DNA of 64,000 nucleotides from Neorhizobium vignae (lineage in GTDB: Bacteria; Pseudomonadota; Alphaproteobacteria; Rhizobiales; Rhizobiaceae), in NCBI RefSeq assembly GCF_000732195.1, contig NZ_JNNU01000018.1, positions 1 to 64,000 of the forward strand, in the 5' to 3' direction. The position numbers and the translations under genes are program-made. Position 1 is the first letter of the stretch. Each line of letters opens with the position of its first letter. Under the pieces are notes generated by a model. That model saw only the letters and a list, made by a program, of their open reading frames with translations, did no database searches and was not told where the DNA came from. Of the stretch, positions 1 through 9,602 are shown one piece after another.

Positions 1-719
1 GCCAGTCGTCGAAGGACGCGGAAAGCTCCGGCCAAGCAGTAGGCCGCGCCGTCTCGGCGATGCGGACGATTGCGGAAAAAATCTCGATCGTCCAGGAGAT
101 CGCCCGCCAGACCGACCTTCTCGCCCTGAACGCCGCGGTAGAAGCCGCCCGTGCCGGCGAACACGGCAAGGGTTTTGCGGTCGTCGCCTCGGAAGTGCGC
201 AAGCTTGCCGAGCGCAGCCAGGCAGCGGCTGCCGAAATCAGCGCGCTTTCCGGCGAGACGGTGCAGGTCGCAACGGACGCCGGCGAAATGCTGAACAAGC
301 TCGTACCCGCGATCCACAAGACCGCGGAACTGGTCTCGGAAATCTCCGCCGCCTGCCGCGAGCAGGATATCGGCGCCAGCCAGATCAACGAAGCCATCCA
401 GCAGCTCGACAAGGTGACCCAGCAGAATGCCGGCGCCTCCGAACAGATGTCGGCGACTTCGGAAGAACTCGCCGCCCAGGCCGAGGAACTGCAGGCCTCG
501 ATCGCCTTCTTCAAGGTCGATCGGACCGGATCCAAGCGGGGCCAAGCGGTCCCGGCAGCGAAGCCCGTAGCCGCCAAATCCAGACCCCAGCCGGCGCCCA
601 AGGCCTATTCGGCGGGGCATTCAGTCAACGCACAACAGGCCCGCGTGAAAGGTTTTGCCCTCGATCTGTCGATGGGCGGCCCGGACGCGGACGATGACGA
701 TTTCAGGGAGAGCGCATAA
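1..719 (+). CDS. mcp: Methyl-accepting chemotaxis protein, C-terminal part (5' truncated by window edge)
   Basis: The frame is already open at base 3 and encodes about 239 residues of the cytoplasmic signalling domain of a chemoreceptor. The highly conserved hairpin tip is present ([19 protein letters not shown] followed by [18 protein letters not shown]), the region that contacts CheW and CheA. A second amphipathic coiled-coil stretch and a low-complexity Ala/Pro/Lys tail follow, ending in an acidic segment. The tail has no obvious aromatic CheR-docking pentapeptide. Sensor and membrane regions lie outside the window, so ligand and location cannot be told. An internal ATG at 60 is not the start, because conserved receptor sequence continues upstream. 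The stop overlaps the cheW ATG by one base (TAATG), so the two are translationally coupled. Confidence 0.95.
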   Translation, partial: QSSKDAESSGQAVGRAVSAMRTIAEKISIVQEIARQTDLLALNAAVEAARAGEHGKGFAVVASEVRKLAERSQAAAAEISALSGETVQVATDAGEMLNKLVPAIHKTAELVSEISAACREQDIGASQINEAIQQLDKVTQQNAGASEQMSATSEELAAQAEELQASIAFFKVDRTGSKRGQAVPAAKPVAAKSRPQPAPKAYSAGHSVNAQQARVKGFALDLSMGGPDADDDDFRESA

Positions 720-1210
720 TGGCAGGCATATCCTCCGAATCCCAGTTCGTAACCTTCAGCCTTGGCGATGAGATTTTCGCGGTCCCCGTCGAGGTGGTCC
801 GCGAGATCCTCGACCACGAGGAGCCGTTCAAGATCCCGCACGGCCCGGAATACCTGCTCGGCCTGCGCGATGTGCGCGGGCAGGGCGTGCCGGTAATCGA
901 CCTTCGTCTTCGCCTCGGCCTGTCGAGAACGGTCAAGACGCCGCATACGCGAATCCTGGTGCTCGACGTGCCGGTCGCCGATCGCGTCCTGGTGCTCGGC
1001 CTCGTCGCGGACCGGGTCTTCGAAGTGGTGCCGTTCCGCAAGGAACAGATCGAGACGGCGCCGGATATCGGGGTGCGCTGGCGCTCCGACTATATCGCCG
1101 GCGTGGTGCGCCGGGAGAGCGGCTTCGTTGTCGTCGTCGACCTTGCACGGCTGTTTTCGGATTCCGGATCGGCGCTCGCCGATGTTGGGCCGCAGTCCCA
1201 GGTCGCATGA
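719..1210 (+). CDS. cheW: Chemotaxis coupling protein CheW
   Basis: This 163-residue single-domain CheW protein is the usual length. It starts with FVTFSLGDEIFAVPVEVVREI, the typical first strands of the fold, and contains the GLRDVRGQGVPVIDLR block that lies on the receptor/CheA-binding face. In the cell it bridges receptor tips to CheA at the array baseplate. It follows the receptor gene with a one-base overlap and precedes cheR, so receptor, coupler and both adaptation enzymes are encoded together. No cheA or cheY is visible, so they lie left of the window or elsewhere. Confidence 0.95.
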   Translation: MAGISSESQFVTFSLGDEIFAVPVEVVREILDHEEPFKIPHGPEYLLGLRDVRGQGVPVIDLRLRLGLSRTVKTPHTRILVLDVPVADRVLVLGLVADRVFEVVPFRKEQIETAPDIGVRWRSDYIAGVVRRESGFVVVVDLARLFSDSGSALADVGPQSQVA

Positions 1211-1254
1211 TGGAATTCGCATAACCGAATAGGTTCTTGTACGGGGGCATGCGC

Positions 1255-2112
1255 GTGAGTGCAGCAATGAGAAGCCAGCCGCTCGACGATCGGCTGAGCA
1301 AGCGCAACTTCGATCTGCTTTCGAAGTACATCTACGACTATAGCGGCATCAAGATGCCGCACAGCAAGTTGACCATGCTCGAAGGGCGGCTTCGCCGGCG
1401 CCTGCGCGTCACGGCCATGCCGACCTTCGACAGTTATTGCGATTACCTCTTCAAGCACGGAGGTATCGAGGCCGAATCGATCTTCCTCATCGATGCGGTG
1501 ACCACCAACAAGACCGACTTCTTCCGCGAGCCGAAACATTTCGACTACATGATCCAGGCAGCGTTGCCGGACATCCTGAAAAGCTACCCCGACCGGCGCA
1601 TCCGCACCTGGAGTTCGGCCTGCTCGACGGGCGCCGAACCCTATACGATGGCCATGGTGCTTTCGGAATTTCTGAGCTCGTCGACGCCGGAACGCGACTA
1701 TTTCGTGCTTGCCACCGATCTTTCGACCGATGTGCTGCAGAAGGCCCAGCGCGGCATCTATCAGAGCGAGCTCCTGGCACCCGTTCCCGCCGACATGATG
1801 AGCAAATATGTCATGCGTTCGTCCGACAGCCGGCGGCAGGAAGTCCGGATTTCACCGAAACTGCGTTCCCGCGTCGGTTTCGCCCGGCTGAACCTGATGG
1901 ACGATGCCTATCCCATCGGCGACCTGATGCACATGATCTTCTGCCGCAATGTGCTGATCTATTTCGACAAGCCGACGCAGCAGCATGTGCTGTCCCGGCT
2001 TTGCCAGGCGCTGCTTCCCGGGGGTTATCTGTTCATCGGTCATTCGGAAACGGTGACTGGCTTCGACCTGCCGATCCGTCAGGTGGCAAATACTGTGTTC
2101 AAGCGAGTATGA
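1255..2112 (+). CDS. cheR: Chemotaxis protein methyltransferase CheR
   Basis: CheR transfers methyl groups from S-adenosylmethionine to receptor glutamates during adaptation. The protein has a short helical N-terminal domain and then a Rossmann methyltransferase domain with the SAM-binding run TWSSACSTGAEPYTMAM and the late motif IFCRNVLIYFD. Several in-frame starts are possible: TTG 1237, ATG 1249, GTG 1255 and ATG 1267. GTG 1255 is chosen because GGGGG at 1243-1247 sits seven bases upstream, while ATG 1249 is too close and 1267 rather far. That gives 285 residues. Three bases separate its stop from cheB. The function is secure; the start is uncertain by a few codons. Confidence 0.93.
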   Translation: MSAAMRSQPLDDRLSKRNFDLLSKYIYDYSGIKMPHSKLTMLEGRLRRRLRVTAMPTFDSYCDYLFKHGGIEAESIFLIDAVTTNKTDFFREPKHFDYMIQAALPDILKSYPDRRIRTWSSACSTGAEPYTMAMVLSEFLSSSTPERDYFVLATDLSTDVLQKAQRGIYQSELLAPVPADMMSKYVMRSSDSRRQEVRISPKLRSRVGFARLNLMDDAYPIGDLMHMIFCRNVLIYFDKPTQQHVLSRLCQALLPGGYLFIGHSETVTGFDLPIRQVANTVFKRV

Positions 2113-2115
2113 ACC

Positions 2116-3198
2116 ATGAGCGGCAAAATTCGCGTTCTGATCATTGATGACTCCGCCAGCGTCCGCCAGACCCTGACAGCCGTCCTGTCGGCGGATCCGG
2201 ACATCGAAGTCATAGGCGCGGCCAGCGATCCCTTCATGGCGGCGCGAAAGCTGCGCGAGGAAATCCCCGACGTCATCACGCTCGATGTGGAAATGCCGCA
2301 GATGGACGGCATCACCTTCCTGCGCAAGCTGATGTCCCAGCATCCCATTCCGGTGGTGATGTGCTCGTCCTTGACCGAAAGCGGCTCGGAAACGCTGATG
2401 CAGGCGCTCGAGGCGGGCGCAGTCGATATCATCCTGAAGCCGAAGATCGGCGCGGCCGACCACCTTGCCGAATCCGGCGAAAGGATCCGCACCGCGGTCA
2501 AGGGAGCCGCGCGCGCCCGCGTCGGCCGGCTGCGGCCGTCACGCATTTCCGAAGGCGGAACGACCGCCAAGCTGACGGCCGACGCGGTGCTTCCGCCTCC
2601 CAAGGCCGGCGCCATGGCGAAAACCACCGAAATGGTCGTCTGCGTCGGTGCATCGACCGGTGGGACGGAAGCTCTGCGCGAGCTTCTCGAAGCCATGCCG
2701 GCCAATTCCCCGGGCATGGTCATCGTCCAGCACATGCCGGAAAAATTCACCGCAGCCTTCGCCAAACGGCTCAACAGCCTCTGCGAAGTCGAGGTCAAGG
2801 AGGCGGCGGACGGCGATCCCGTTCTGCGGGGCCACGTTCTGATCGCCCCCGGCGACAAGCATATGCTGCTCGAACGGCGCGGCGCGCGTTACGAGGTTTC
2901 GATCCGCTCCGGCCCGCTGGTCAGCCGCCATCGCCCGTCCGTCGATGTGCTGTTCCGGTCCGCCGCACGCTCGGCCGGCGGCAATGCGATGGGTGTGATC
3001 ATGACCGGCATGGGCGACGACGGCGCCCGCGGCATGAACGAGATGCATCAGGCGGGCGCCTATACGGTGGCCCAAGACGAAGCGTCATCCGTGGTGTTCG
3101 GCATGCCCAAGGAAGCCATCGCCCATGGCGGCGTCGACAAGGTCGTGTCGCTCGAACAGATCGCCCGGGAAATCCTCGCAGCCGATCGTCGGCGGTAA
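2116..3198 (+). CDS. cheB: Chemotaxis response regulator protein-glutamate methylesterase CheB
   Basis: CheB removes methyl groups from (or deamidates) receptors when phosphorylated. The 360 residues hold an N-terminal receiver domain ([11 protein letters not shown], acceptor Asp in [12 protein letters not shown], Lys in ILKPKIG), a linker, and a C-terminal methylesterase domain. The catalytic triad blocks are visible: Ser in [10 protein letters not shown], His in VQHMPEKFT and Asp in [12 protein letters not shown]. It is the last gene of the visible mcp-cheW-cheR-cheB operon. The 116-base gap that follows holds no clear terminator, so read-through into the ParA-type gene is possible. Confidence 0.97.
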   Translation: MSGKIRVLIIDDSASVRQTLTAVLSADPDIEVIGAASDPFMAARKLREEIPDVITLDVEMPQMDGITFLRKLMSQHPIPVVMCSSLTESGSETLMQALEAGAVDIILKPKIGAADHLAESGERIRTAVKGAARARVGRLRPSRISEGGTTAKLTADAVLPPPKAGAMAKTTEMVVCVGASTGGTEALRELLEAMPANSPGMVIVQHMPEKFTAAFAKRLNSLCEVEVKEAADGDPVLRGHVLIAPGDKHMLLERRGARYEVSIRSGPLVSRHRPSVDVLFRSAARSAGGNAMGVIMTGMGDDGARGMNEMHQAGAYTVAQDEASSVVFGMPKEAIAHGGVDKVVSLEQIAREILAADRRR

Positions 3199-3314
3199 GA
3201 TCTGGCACCGGATTTTTCACGGCTCGTTAACCATGTTTGGCAAGAATGGGGCAACGCATCATGAGGGTGCGGTGAGAGAGCAATCTTACGCTCGTAGCCG
3301 GACAGGGACCCAAG

Positions 3315-4019
3315 ATGCCAGTCATTACCTTTGCCAACACCAAGGGCGGAGCGGGCAAGACCACCGCTGTGCTTCTTCTTGCAACCGAACTTGTTGAGCA
3401 AGGCTACCGCGTCACCATCCTGGACGCCGATCCGCAATACTGGATCACCCGCTGGCACATGCTCTCGCCGCACAACGACAAGCTCAACGTCATCTCCTAC
3501 GTGACGCAGGCCTCGATCGACCGGCATATTTCCGAGAACCGCCACAAGACCGATTATTTCGTGCTCGACCTGCCGGGCGCGCAGAGCCCGCTGCTTGCCA
3601 AGGCGATCGGCCTTTCGGACCACGTGCTGATCCCGATCCAGGGCTGCGCCATGGATGCCCAGGGCGGCGCCAACGTGCTCGAACTGCTGCGCTATCTCGA
3701 AGAAAAGGCCAATCTCCGCGTGCCGCATTCCGTCGTGCTGACCCGCGTCAACTCGATGGTCACCACCCGCGCGCTGCTCGCGGTCAAGATGCTGCTTGCC
3801 GAACGCAAGGTCGAAGTGCTCGACACGCCGATCATCGAACGCGCCGCCTTTCGCGACATTTTCGACCTCGGCGGCACGCTCTACACGATGGACGAAAGCC
3901 GCATCAGCAATCTCGACAAGGCCCGGCAGAACGCCCGCCTGTTCGCGCTCGAAATGCTCCGCCGCGTGCCGCTTCACAAGCCGGCCTCGCTGTCGAAGCG
4001 CTTCGTCCGCGCCGCCTGA
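3315..4019 (+). CDS. Orphan ParA/MinD-type ATPase
   Basis: This 234-residue protein carries the deviant Walker A box NTKGGAGKTT (signature lysine before GG), the ILDADPQ switch block and a Walker B-like FVLDLPGA. It is therefore a ParA/MinD-superfamily dimerising ATPase. Members position plasmids, chromosomes or protein clusters on the nucleoid or membrane. It lacks the N-terminal helix-turn-helix of plasmid type Ia ParA and the C-terminal amphipathic helix expected of MinD, and no parB or parS-like sequence is beside it. The start ATG follows AGGGACC. The gene lies 116 bases downstream of cheB in the same direction, which suggests a role in placing chemoreceptor arrays (like PpfA/ParC). That role is inference from context only. 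Confidence 0.85.
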   Translation: MPVITFANTKGGAGKTTAVLLLATELVEQGYRVTILDADPQYWITRWHMLSPHNDKLNVISYVTQASIDRHISENRHKTDYFVLDLPGAQSPLLAKAIGLSDHVLIPIQGCAMDAQGGANVLELLRYLEEKANLRVPHSVVLTRVNSMVTTRALLAVKMLLAERKVEVLDTPIIERAAFRDIFDLGGTLYTMDESRISNLDKARQNARLFALEMLRRVPLHKPASLSKRFVRAA

Positions 4020-4025
4020 TCAGGC

Positions 4026-7000
4026 CTAGAGTTTGAGGTCGATCACTTCCATGACCGGTTTCGATGCCGCCTGGGCTTCCTTCAGCGCACGGTAATGCGG
4101 GGCGTGATCGAACAGCCAGCTCCGCAACAACGTGGTATCGGCGTCGGGAATTCGCTCGCCTGCGAGGCCTACACGGTAGCTGTCCTGGAACTGTGCGGTG
4201 AATGTCGGCTTACAGCCTTCTACATTGGTGCGAATATCAAAACCCCAGTTGAGATATTGAACACGCCGCAGCAGGCGTAATTCGGCGCCGAGGGCAGGTT
4301 CTTCCAGAACCTGCTGTTGCGTTACCTGGCGTGCGAACAACGGCTTGCCCTCGATCACCGTCGCGCCGGTCCAGTTCACGTTATTGGGCGTGCCCTGATC
4401 GCCGCAGACTCCCAGATCTGTGTTTTCGCCCCAGCGCCATGCATTCGTGCTGGAAGAGGTCCCGTATTTTTTTGTGAGTGCGGCAAGCACCTGATCCTGC
4501 GTGACCGATCCAAGCGGCGAAAAGACGCTGCGCGCGATACCGTAGACCTTGGGCTCCAGAACCATGGGGCCATAGAGGATGCCAATCATATCCATGCCGT
4601 CGGCAGCAACGTAGAGCCGCGCGCTTTCCGCCACTACAGAAACGTTCCGTGAGTCTCCTTTGAGCTCCAGAACCCGATCAACCGCCATATGCTTTCGGAT
4701 CGCTGCTTCCGCCTCGCCCTGCGTCATGCCGATCGTGACGCCAACGATATCCAGCGTCGAAATAGCAACGGACTTGCGCGGTCCAATCGGTGCAATGCGG
4801 AATTTCGCGATCATGCTGCGGGGTGTGACGGCAGTCTTGTCGCCAAACCACCGAACCTCGGTCGGCATGGTGTCGAGGATGACCATCGGCTTTCCATCGA
4901 TCGGGCTGGTCCCGACCACCGAGCCACGAACATCCAGGTCCAGGCTAATCGCTCTCGCAAAGGCATCGCGTGGTGGCGACGGAAGGTTCTCCAACGGAAC
5001 ATAGACATCCGAGCGCGCCTGCGGCTTCAGGTCTTGAACCAGAGACAACACCGTCCTGGGCGTTACCCAAGTGCCTGCCTGTTCGATCTGCTCGTTAAAG
5101 AGGTGGCCGCGATATCCCGCAAATTCTCGGCGCCCTATACCGACTTCCCCGAAAGCTTCCGCATACTGGCTGGCCGGCCATCCGAAATATTTGTCGAAGC
5201 CGCTTTGGTCGTAATAGTTTTCATAGCGCAGCTTGTCGGGCAAGGCAGCGATCCGCAATTCGGTCCATCGGCGAAAACGCGGCAGCAGCCGCACATAGTC
5301 AGCGTCGGTCAATTCGCGGTAATTTTGCGGAAAGAAGCGCCCCCAGGGCGCGGCATCGAGATTGATGACATCCGTCCTTATGCTATGCTCCTCTTCCCAG
5401 CGCCTGAAAAGGAGTACGCGAAGGGCAGCGTCATCCAGGGTGATCTTGCCGTATTTGGCAAGCAGAAGCGCTGTGCTTTCAAGGTTGAGCGCCAGGCGTT
5501 CGGGAACCCGCTCGAGCACAACGGACTGTCCGTTTGCGACTGTTGGCACAGATCGCGTCGGAATGGAGAAACGCACCCGATCCGTCTGGTTCCTGTCCAT
5601 CAGCATGATTTCATCGACGGCGAGATCCATTCTCGCGAACGGCGGCCTCGTATTGACCGATGTTTCGGCGCGTATCGCGCGAACCCTGAACAGAGCAGGG
5701 AATACCCGGGCCGGATATTCCCCAACCAGCTTTTCGGCGGCCGCCTTTGTGAACGGCAGGCGTGTCAACGCATCGGAATTCTCGACCTGAATATTGATGA
5801 AACCGGGCTCCAACTGCTCCCCATCCTGTTCGAGCCTGACCGCAAATTGCGACTTGGAGATTTGAAAAGCTTCAGTGCCGTCGTATGCGCCAAGAGTGAT
5901 TTCACCCATCAGATAAAGCGGCTGTGACGCATCTGGCTTTGATGCGGCAAGCCTGCTCAGACCGTTCCGCACCGCGTCGGCGCGCTCAAACTCATTCTTT
6001 TCGGTCACAAAACGCGCGGATTCGACCAGTCGACGAGGCAGGTCGGGATTGCCGGCCAAGTCAATCGCCATCGCGGAAATGCTCCAGTTTGAAAGATAGT
6101 GGCCGTTCGGCGCCGGTGAACCGGGCAGTATTTTCGGCGGGGGAACGAAGTCATGAAGAGGAAGCGTCACGACAAGGCGCGTCAGTTCCGAATCTTCGAA
6201 CAGAGCGACTGATGTCGCCGACCCGGTCACCGTCGAATACATGTTGGCGGATTCGAATACACCCAATCGTTCCTCGCGCATCTGCACGGAAACCTTGGTG
6301 AGTTCCATCTCCACGCCGTAGTAGAGCTTGAGCCGACCTTCGTTTCGCTTCGCACGTTCGACTAAGCCTCTTGCCTGTTGCGTGCCGACCTTGAGCATGC
6401 GCGGAAATTCAGACCTGAGATTTGAGTCAAACACCACTCCGGGCAACAATAATCGATGCGGGTCTGTCGCAAAAGCCTGCTTGCCGATGTCGTATCCCTG
6501 AAGTTCGACGGGCATGGAAACTCGGGCACGGACCGGAAGCTTTGGTGCGTCGGCAACGATCTGAGGCAGAACCTCGGCGTTGAACTGCTTGATGATCTCC
6601 TCTTGGCGGAACGGATCGTTCGCCAGATCCCGGAAGAATTGCCGGTCGTCGCGACCCGCCGGGAACAGTGATCTATAGACATCGGACGATGCAAAATCGC
6701 TTGCGAGGCGGCGAACGGTCCCGAGCGACTTTGGCTGGGCAGGCAGATTGCCGGCTACCAGCAAGCCGAACGCCGTCGCCGCCCTTCCGGCTTGGCCGAC
6801 CTCGCCCTCACGCCGGACCGGCAGCACGACACGGCCATCGCGGGCAGCAAAACCGAGGCGTGTCCAGGATTCCAGATTGTTGCGAGCGGTCGGCGCCTTC
6901 GCCTGGGGTTCGGCGACCTCGGGCTGCTTGACGTCGATCTCCGCAATGACAGAGCCGAAGCCGTTTTCCCCGTTTTTGGGATGTTCGTGAAGCGCGATCC

Positions 7001-8318
7001 GTTCGACTACAGCTTCGGCGAAGATCGTTCTCCGGCCGGACCTATCGTTCTCGACCTTGAAGTTTACGATTTTCATCCGGGCCGACATGTTCACGGACCG
7101 GGAACCATTTGCCTTGAATCTGGCCGCAAGCGCTTCCGCTTTCGCCCGGGACATAGTCAGGTTGGCGGGCACAACCAAAGCCGGAGCCTCGACAACGATC
7201 CAGTTTCCGCCGGCGGCGGAGAATCGCATCTCGGTTCCAAAGTCGTCGCTGTAACGAAGCGGAAAAGTCCCGGATTTGAAATCGTACGCCCCGAACTCCG
7301 CGGGGCGGACCCGTGTCACGCGCATCGATGTCGTCACGCCTTGGCCCGACATGAACGTCCGAAAATCCGCGACCGCTGCCTGCTTGTCGAATTCGCTGCC
7401 ACCGGTATAACGACGATAGGCCTCGGCGATCTCGACGGGAGACCAGACTCCGCGATAGCCGCGACCCAGGTCCTCGAGCCATCGCTCCATGATGGCGGGA
7501 TTGTCCAGTATTTCCGGATCGCTACCGATCAGTCGGCGGGTGATTTCCTTGTGAAGTGCGGCGCGGTCCGCATCGTGGTGTATCGAGCCGTACGGCCAGT
7601 CGATATATTCCCCCGCGACGTTTGCCGTAGTGAGACCCGCTTCGGTACCGGCCCGATCACCATTGGATGCGGTGGTCATCGCCTGGTCACCGGTCTCGCC
7701 CCGATCCGTGGGGGTGACGTTGGCTGCCTCGGTCACCAGCTGATAGGCTGTCTGCACGGATGTCTGATAGGGATCGCGACCCCGGTCCGAGAGAAATTTT
7801 GCAATCGCACGGCCGGTTTTGGTTCCGCCCTTTCCGTCCGCCTCCCCGACATCGAAGCCGAGCTTGGCCAGGCTTTTCTGCATGTCGGCCATTTCATCCG
7901 GGGAGAGCGGAATTTCGGCAGCCCGCACCGACTCGCCGGAAGAGGAGCCGCTGCTTTGCATCATGTGGTGAAATTGTGCGCTGGTCAGCGAGCCGTCGGG
8001 ACTGAACCCATTGTCGCGCTGGAAGCGCCGGATTGCCTCGCGCGTCCGCGGGCCCGCCTGTCCGTCAGGTTGGCCGACGTCGTAGCCAAGCTCGCGCAGG
8101 CGGTTCTGAGCGGTGTACATTTCCTTCGAGTCGAGGCTCTCCGTATTCGCCTGTCGTGACGGTGCGCGGCCTCGGCCCTGCGGCTGTCCGGAACCGTCGA
8201 TCAACGCGCCAAACAGCGAGAGAATCCGATCTCCTTCATTTGCATTGGCGGGAACAGAGGTACAAACCAAACCAAGAAGCAGCCCGAAGGCTGCAGCTCC
8301 GCGACTGCTGACCGACAT
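4026..8318 (-). CDS. Very large exported protein with two peptidoglycan-binding repeats and three copies of an unnamed module
   Basis: The protein has 1430 residues if it starts at ATG 8318, which has GGGAG six bases upstream; an upstream in-frame ATG (8357) lacks this. Residues 1-27 form a Sec signal peptide (hydrophobic core AAAFGLLLGLV, probable cleavage after ANA). Residues 67-120 are a peptidoglycan-binding type 1 domain (LRELGYDVGQPDG, TREAIRRFQRDNGF), and 141-195 a second, degenerate copy. The rest matches no family I recognise, but three segments (about 332-446, 600-710, 803-909) share an opening with G(A)YD, an F about seven residues on, an alternating strand pattern and a close like AVVERIAL or AVDEIMLMD. 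They are separated by helical stretches. The C-terminus has a GMTQGEAEAAIRKHM motif (1197-1211) and the only two cysteines of the mature protein (1305, 1369), a possible disulfide. It probably acts in the periplasm bound to the cell wall; its function is unknown. It is convergent with the ParA gene, six bases away. Confidence 0.85.
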   Translation of the reverse strand: MSVSSRGAAAFGLLLGLVCTSVPANANEGDRILSLFGALIDGSGQPQGRGRAPSRQANTESLDSKEMYTAQNRLRELGYDVGQPDGQAGPRTREAIRRFQRDNGFSPDGSLTSAQFHHMMQSSGSSSGESVRAAEIPLSPDEMADMQKSLAKLGFDVGEADGKGGTKTGRAIAKFLSDRGRDPYQTSVQTAYQLVTEAANVTPTDRGETGDQAMTTASNGDRAGTEAGLTTANVAGEYIDWPYGSIHHDADRAALHKEITRRLIGSDPEILDNPAIMERWLEDLGRGYRGVWSPVEIAEAYRRYTGGSEFDKQAAVADFRTFMSGQGVTTSMRVTRVRPAEFGAYDFKSGTFPLRYSDDFGTEMRFSAAGGNWIVVEAPALVVPANLTMSRAKAEALAARFKANGSRSVNMSARMKIVNFKVENDRSGRRTIFAEAVVERIALHEHPKNGENGFGSVIAEIDVKQPEVAEPQAKAPTARNNLESWTRLGFAARDGRVVLPVRREGEVGQAGRAATAFGLLVAGNLPAQPKSLGTVRRLASDFASSDVYRSLFPAGRDDRQFFRDLANDPFRQEEIIKQFNAEVLPQIVADAPKLPVRARVSMPVELQGYDIGKQAFATDPHRLLLPGVVFDSNLRSEFPRMLKVGTQQARGLVERAKRNEGRLKLYYGVEMELTKVSVQMREERLGVFESANMYSTVTGSATSVALFEDSELTRLVVTLPLHDFVPPPKILPGSPAPNGHYLSNWSISAMAIDLAGNPDLPRRLVESARFVTEKNEFERADAVRNGLSRLAASKPDASQPLYLMGEITLGAYDGTEAFQISKSQFAVRLEQDGEQLEPGFINIQVENSDALTRLPFTKAAAEKLVGEYPARVFPALFRVRAIRAETSVNTRPPFARMDLAVDEIMLMDRNQTDRVRFSIPTRSVPTVANGQSVVLERVPERLALNLESTALLLAKYGKITLDDAALRVLLFRRWEEEHSIRTDVINLDAAPWGRFFPQNYRELTDADYVRLLPRFRRWTELRIAALPDKLRYENYYDQSGFDKYFGWPASQYAEAFGEVGIGRREFAGYRGHLFNEQIEQAGTWVTPRTVLSLVQDLKPQARSDVYVPLENLPSPPRDAFARAISLDLDVRGSVVGTSPIDGKPMVILDTMPTEVRWFGDKTAVTPRSMIAKFRIAPIGPRKSVAISTLDIVGVTIGMTQGEAEAAIRKHMAVDRVLELKGDSRNVSVVAESARLYVAADGMDMIGILYGPMVLEPKVYGIARSVFSPLGSVTQDQVLAALTKKYGTSSSTNAWRWGENTDLGVCGDQGTPNNVNWTGATVIEGKPLFARQVTQQQVLEEPALGAELRLLRRVQYLNWGFDIRTNVEGCKPTFTAQFQDSYRVGLAGERIPDADTTLLRSWLFDHAPHYRALKEAQAASKPVMEVIDLKL

Positions 8319-8478
8319 TTTTAGCTCCCGCGCCGTTGCTTGTCGCAAACGATACACGTGCCTCGCAGTAGAACAACGTCCGTGGATACCACTTTTGGAC
8401 GATGCGACGAGCCGAACAGCTCATGAAAACGGCGAGGCTGGATTTGGATCGGTCCGTGTCTCGGCCGAGCGGTTACGA

Positions 8479-9528
8479 TCAGGCGGCCTTGCCGTTCAGC
8501 ACGATCTGCAGCTTGACGTCCGAGGGATGTCCGGCGGCGGCCCGCTCGAAGGCCTGGATCGAATCCTTGAAATCGAAGACGCCGGTGATCAGCGGCTTCA
8601 GGTCGACCTTGCCGGACGCGATCAGTTCCAGCGCCCGGTCGAAGATGTTGGCGTAGCGGAACACGGTCTCAAAGCGCACTTCCTTGGAGATGGCGCTTGA
8701 GACGTCCAACGGCACCGGCTCGACCGGCAGACCGACCAGCACGAAGGCACCGCCGGGCCGCACCAGGTCCAGCATGCCTGCATAGGCCCTCGGGCTGCCG
8801 CTCGCTTCGAACACGATATCCGCGCCCCAGCCGCCGGTCGCTTCGGCGAGAACGTCCGCGAACGGCCGTTCGGTGATGTTGACCGGGATAATGCCCGTAT
8901 ACTGGCCGGCGATCTTCAGCTTGTCCGGGCTCAGATCCGAGATGAAGACGCGGGCGCAGCCTCCCGCCAGTGCCGCCAACGCCACCATGATGCCGATCGG
9001 GCCGGCTCCGATCACCGCGGCGACATCGCCGGGCTGGATACGGGCGCGGCTTGCGGCCTGCATGCCGATCGCGAACGGCTCGACCATGGCGCCTTCGGCA
9101 AAGGAGACGTTGTCCGGCAGTTTGTAGGTGAAGGCTGCAGGGTGGACGACTTCCGGCGTCAGCACACCGTGGATCGGCGGCGTCGCCCAGAAACGGACGT
9201 CCGGATCGACATTGTAGAGACCAAGCTTGGAGGCGCGTGACGACAGGTTCGGCACGCCCGGCTCCATGCAGACGCGGTCGCCGACCTTCAAGGTCTTCAC
9301 CTCGCTGCCGACCGAAACGACAATGCCGGCCGCCTCGTGACCGAGCACCATGGGCTCGCGCAGGACAAAGGGACCGATCGCGCCATGGGTGTAATAATGG
9401 ACGTCGCTGCCGCAAACACCGACCGTATCGATGGCGATCTTCACGTCGCCCGGCCCAACCTCGGTCGGAAGATCGATCTCCCTTAACGCGAGAACGCCTT
9501 TTTTCTCGAGCACCAGTGCCTGCTGCAT
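8479..9528 (-). CDS. Zinc-dependent polyol/alcohol dehydrogenase (sorbitol/xylitol dehydrogenase type)
   Basis: This 349-residue medium-chain dehydrogenase has catalytic zinc ligands in [13 protein letters not shown] (Cys) and LGHEAAG (His-Glu), a second Glu in VEPFAIG, and the NAD(P) fold around [17 protein letters not shown]. The block [22 protein letters not shown] is typical of rhizobial xylitol/sorbitol dehydrogenases. The usual cluster of structural-zinc cysteines is absent here, as it is in some SDH-type enzymes. The likely reaction is oxidation of a polyol or secondary alcohol to a ketone in the cytoplasm. ATG 9528 has GGAAGGAAA upstream; the open frame extends further only by chance. 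It is the last gene of the minus-strand cluster with SDR, aconitase X and FAD oxidoreductase. Confidence 0.9.
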   Translation of the reverse strand: MQQALVLEKKGVLALREIDLPTEVGPGDVKIAIDTVGVCGSDVHYYTHGAIGPFVLREPMVLGHEAAGIVVSVGSEVKTLKVGDRVCMEPGVPNLSSRASKLGLYNVDPDVRFWATPPIHGVLTPEVVHPAAFTYKLPDNVSFAEGAMVEPFAIGMQAASRARIQPGDVAAVIGAGPIGIMVALAALAGGCARVFISDLSPDKLKIAGQYTGIIPVNITERPFADVLAEATGGWGADIVFEASGSPRAYAGMLDLVRPGGAFVLVGLPVEPVPLDVSSAISKEVRFETVFRYANIFDRALELIASGKVDLKPLITGVFDFKDSIQAFERAAAGHPSDVKLQIVLNGKAA

Positions 9529-9602
9529 GCGATGTTTCCTTCCGGTTATTTTCCGACGCTGGCCGAGTTTCCGGGCGAGATCAAGGCAGCCATCGAGCGC
9601 TT

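Noticed and set aside
4014-4025. Twelve-base palindrome GCCTGATCAGGC at the convergent ends of the ParA and large exported protein genes
   Set aside because: It has no loop or T-run and overlaps coding sequence, so there is not enough to call a terminator or protein site.
6792-8159. A 455-residue plus-strand frame inside the large exported protein gene
   Set aside because: The minus-strand frame has a signal peptide, peptidoglycan-binding domains and a ribosome site; the plus frame has none and ends arbitrarily.
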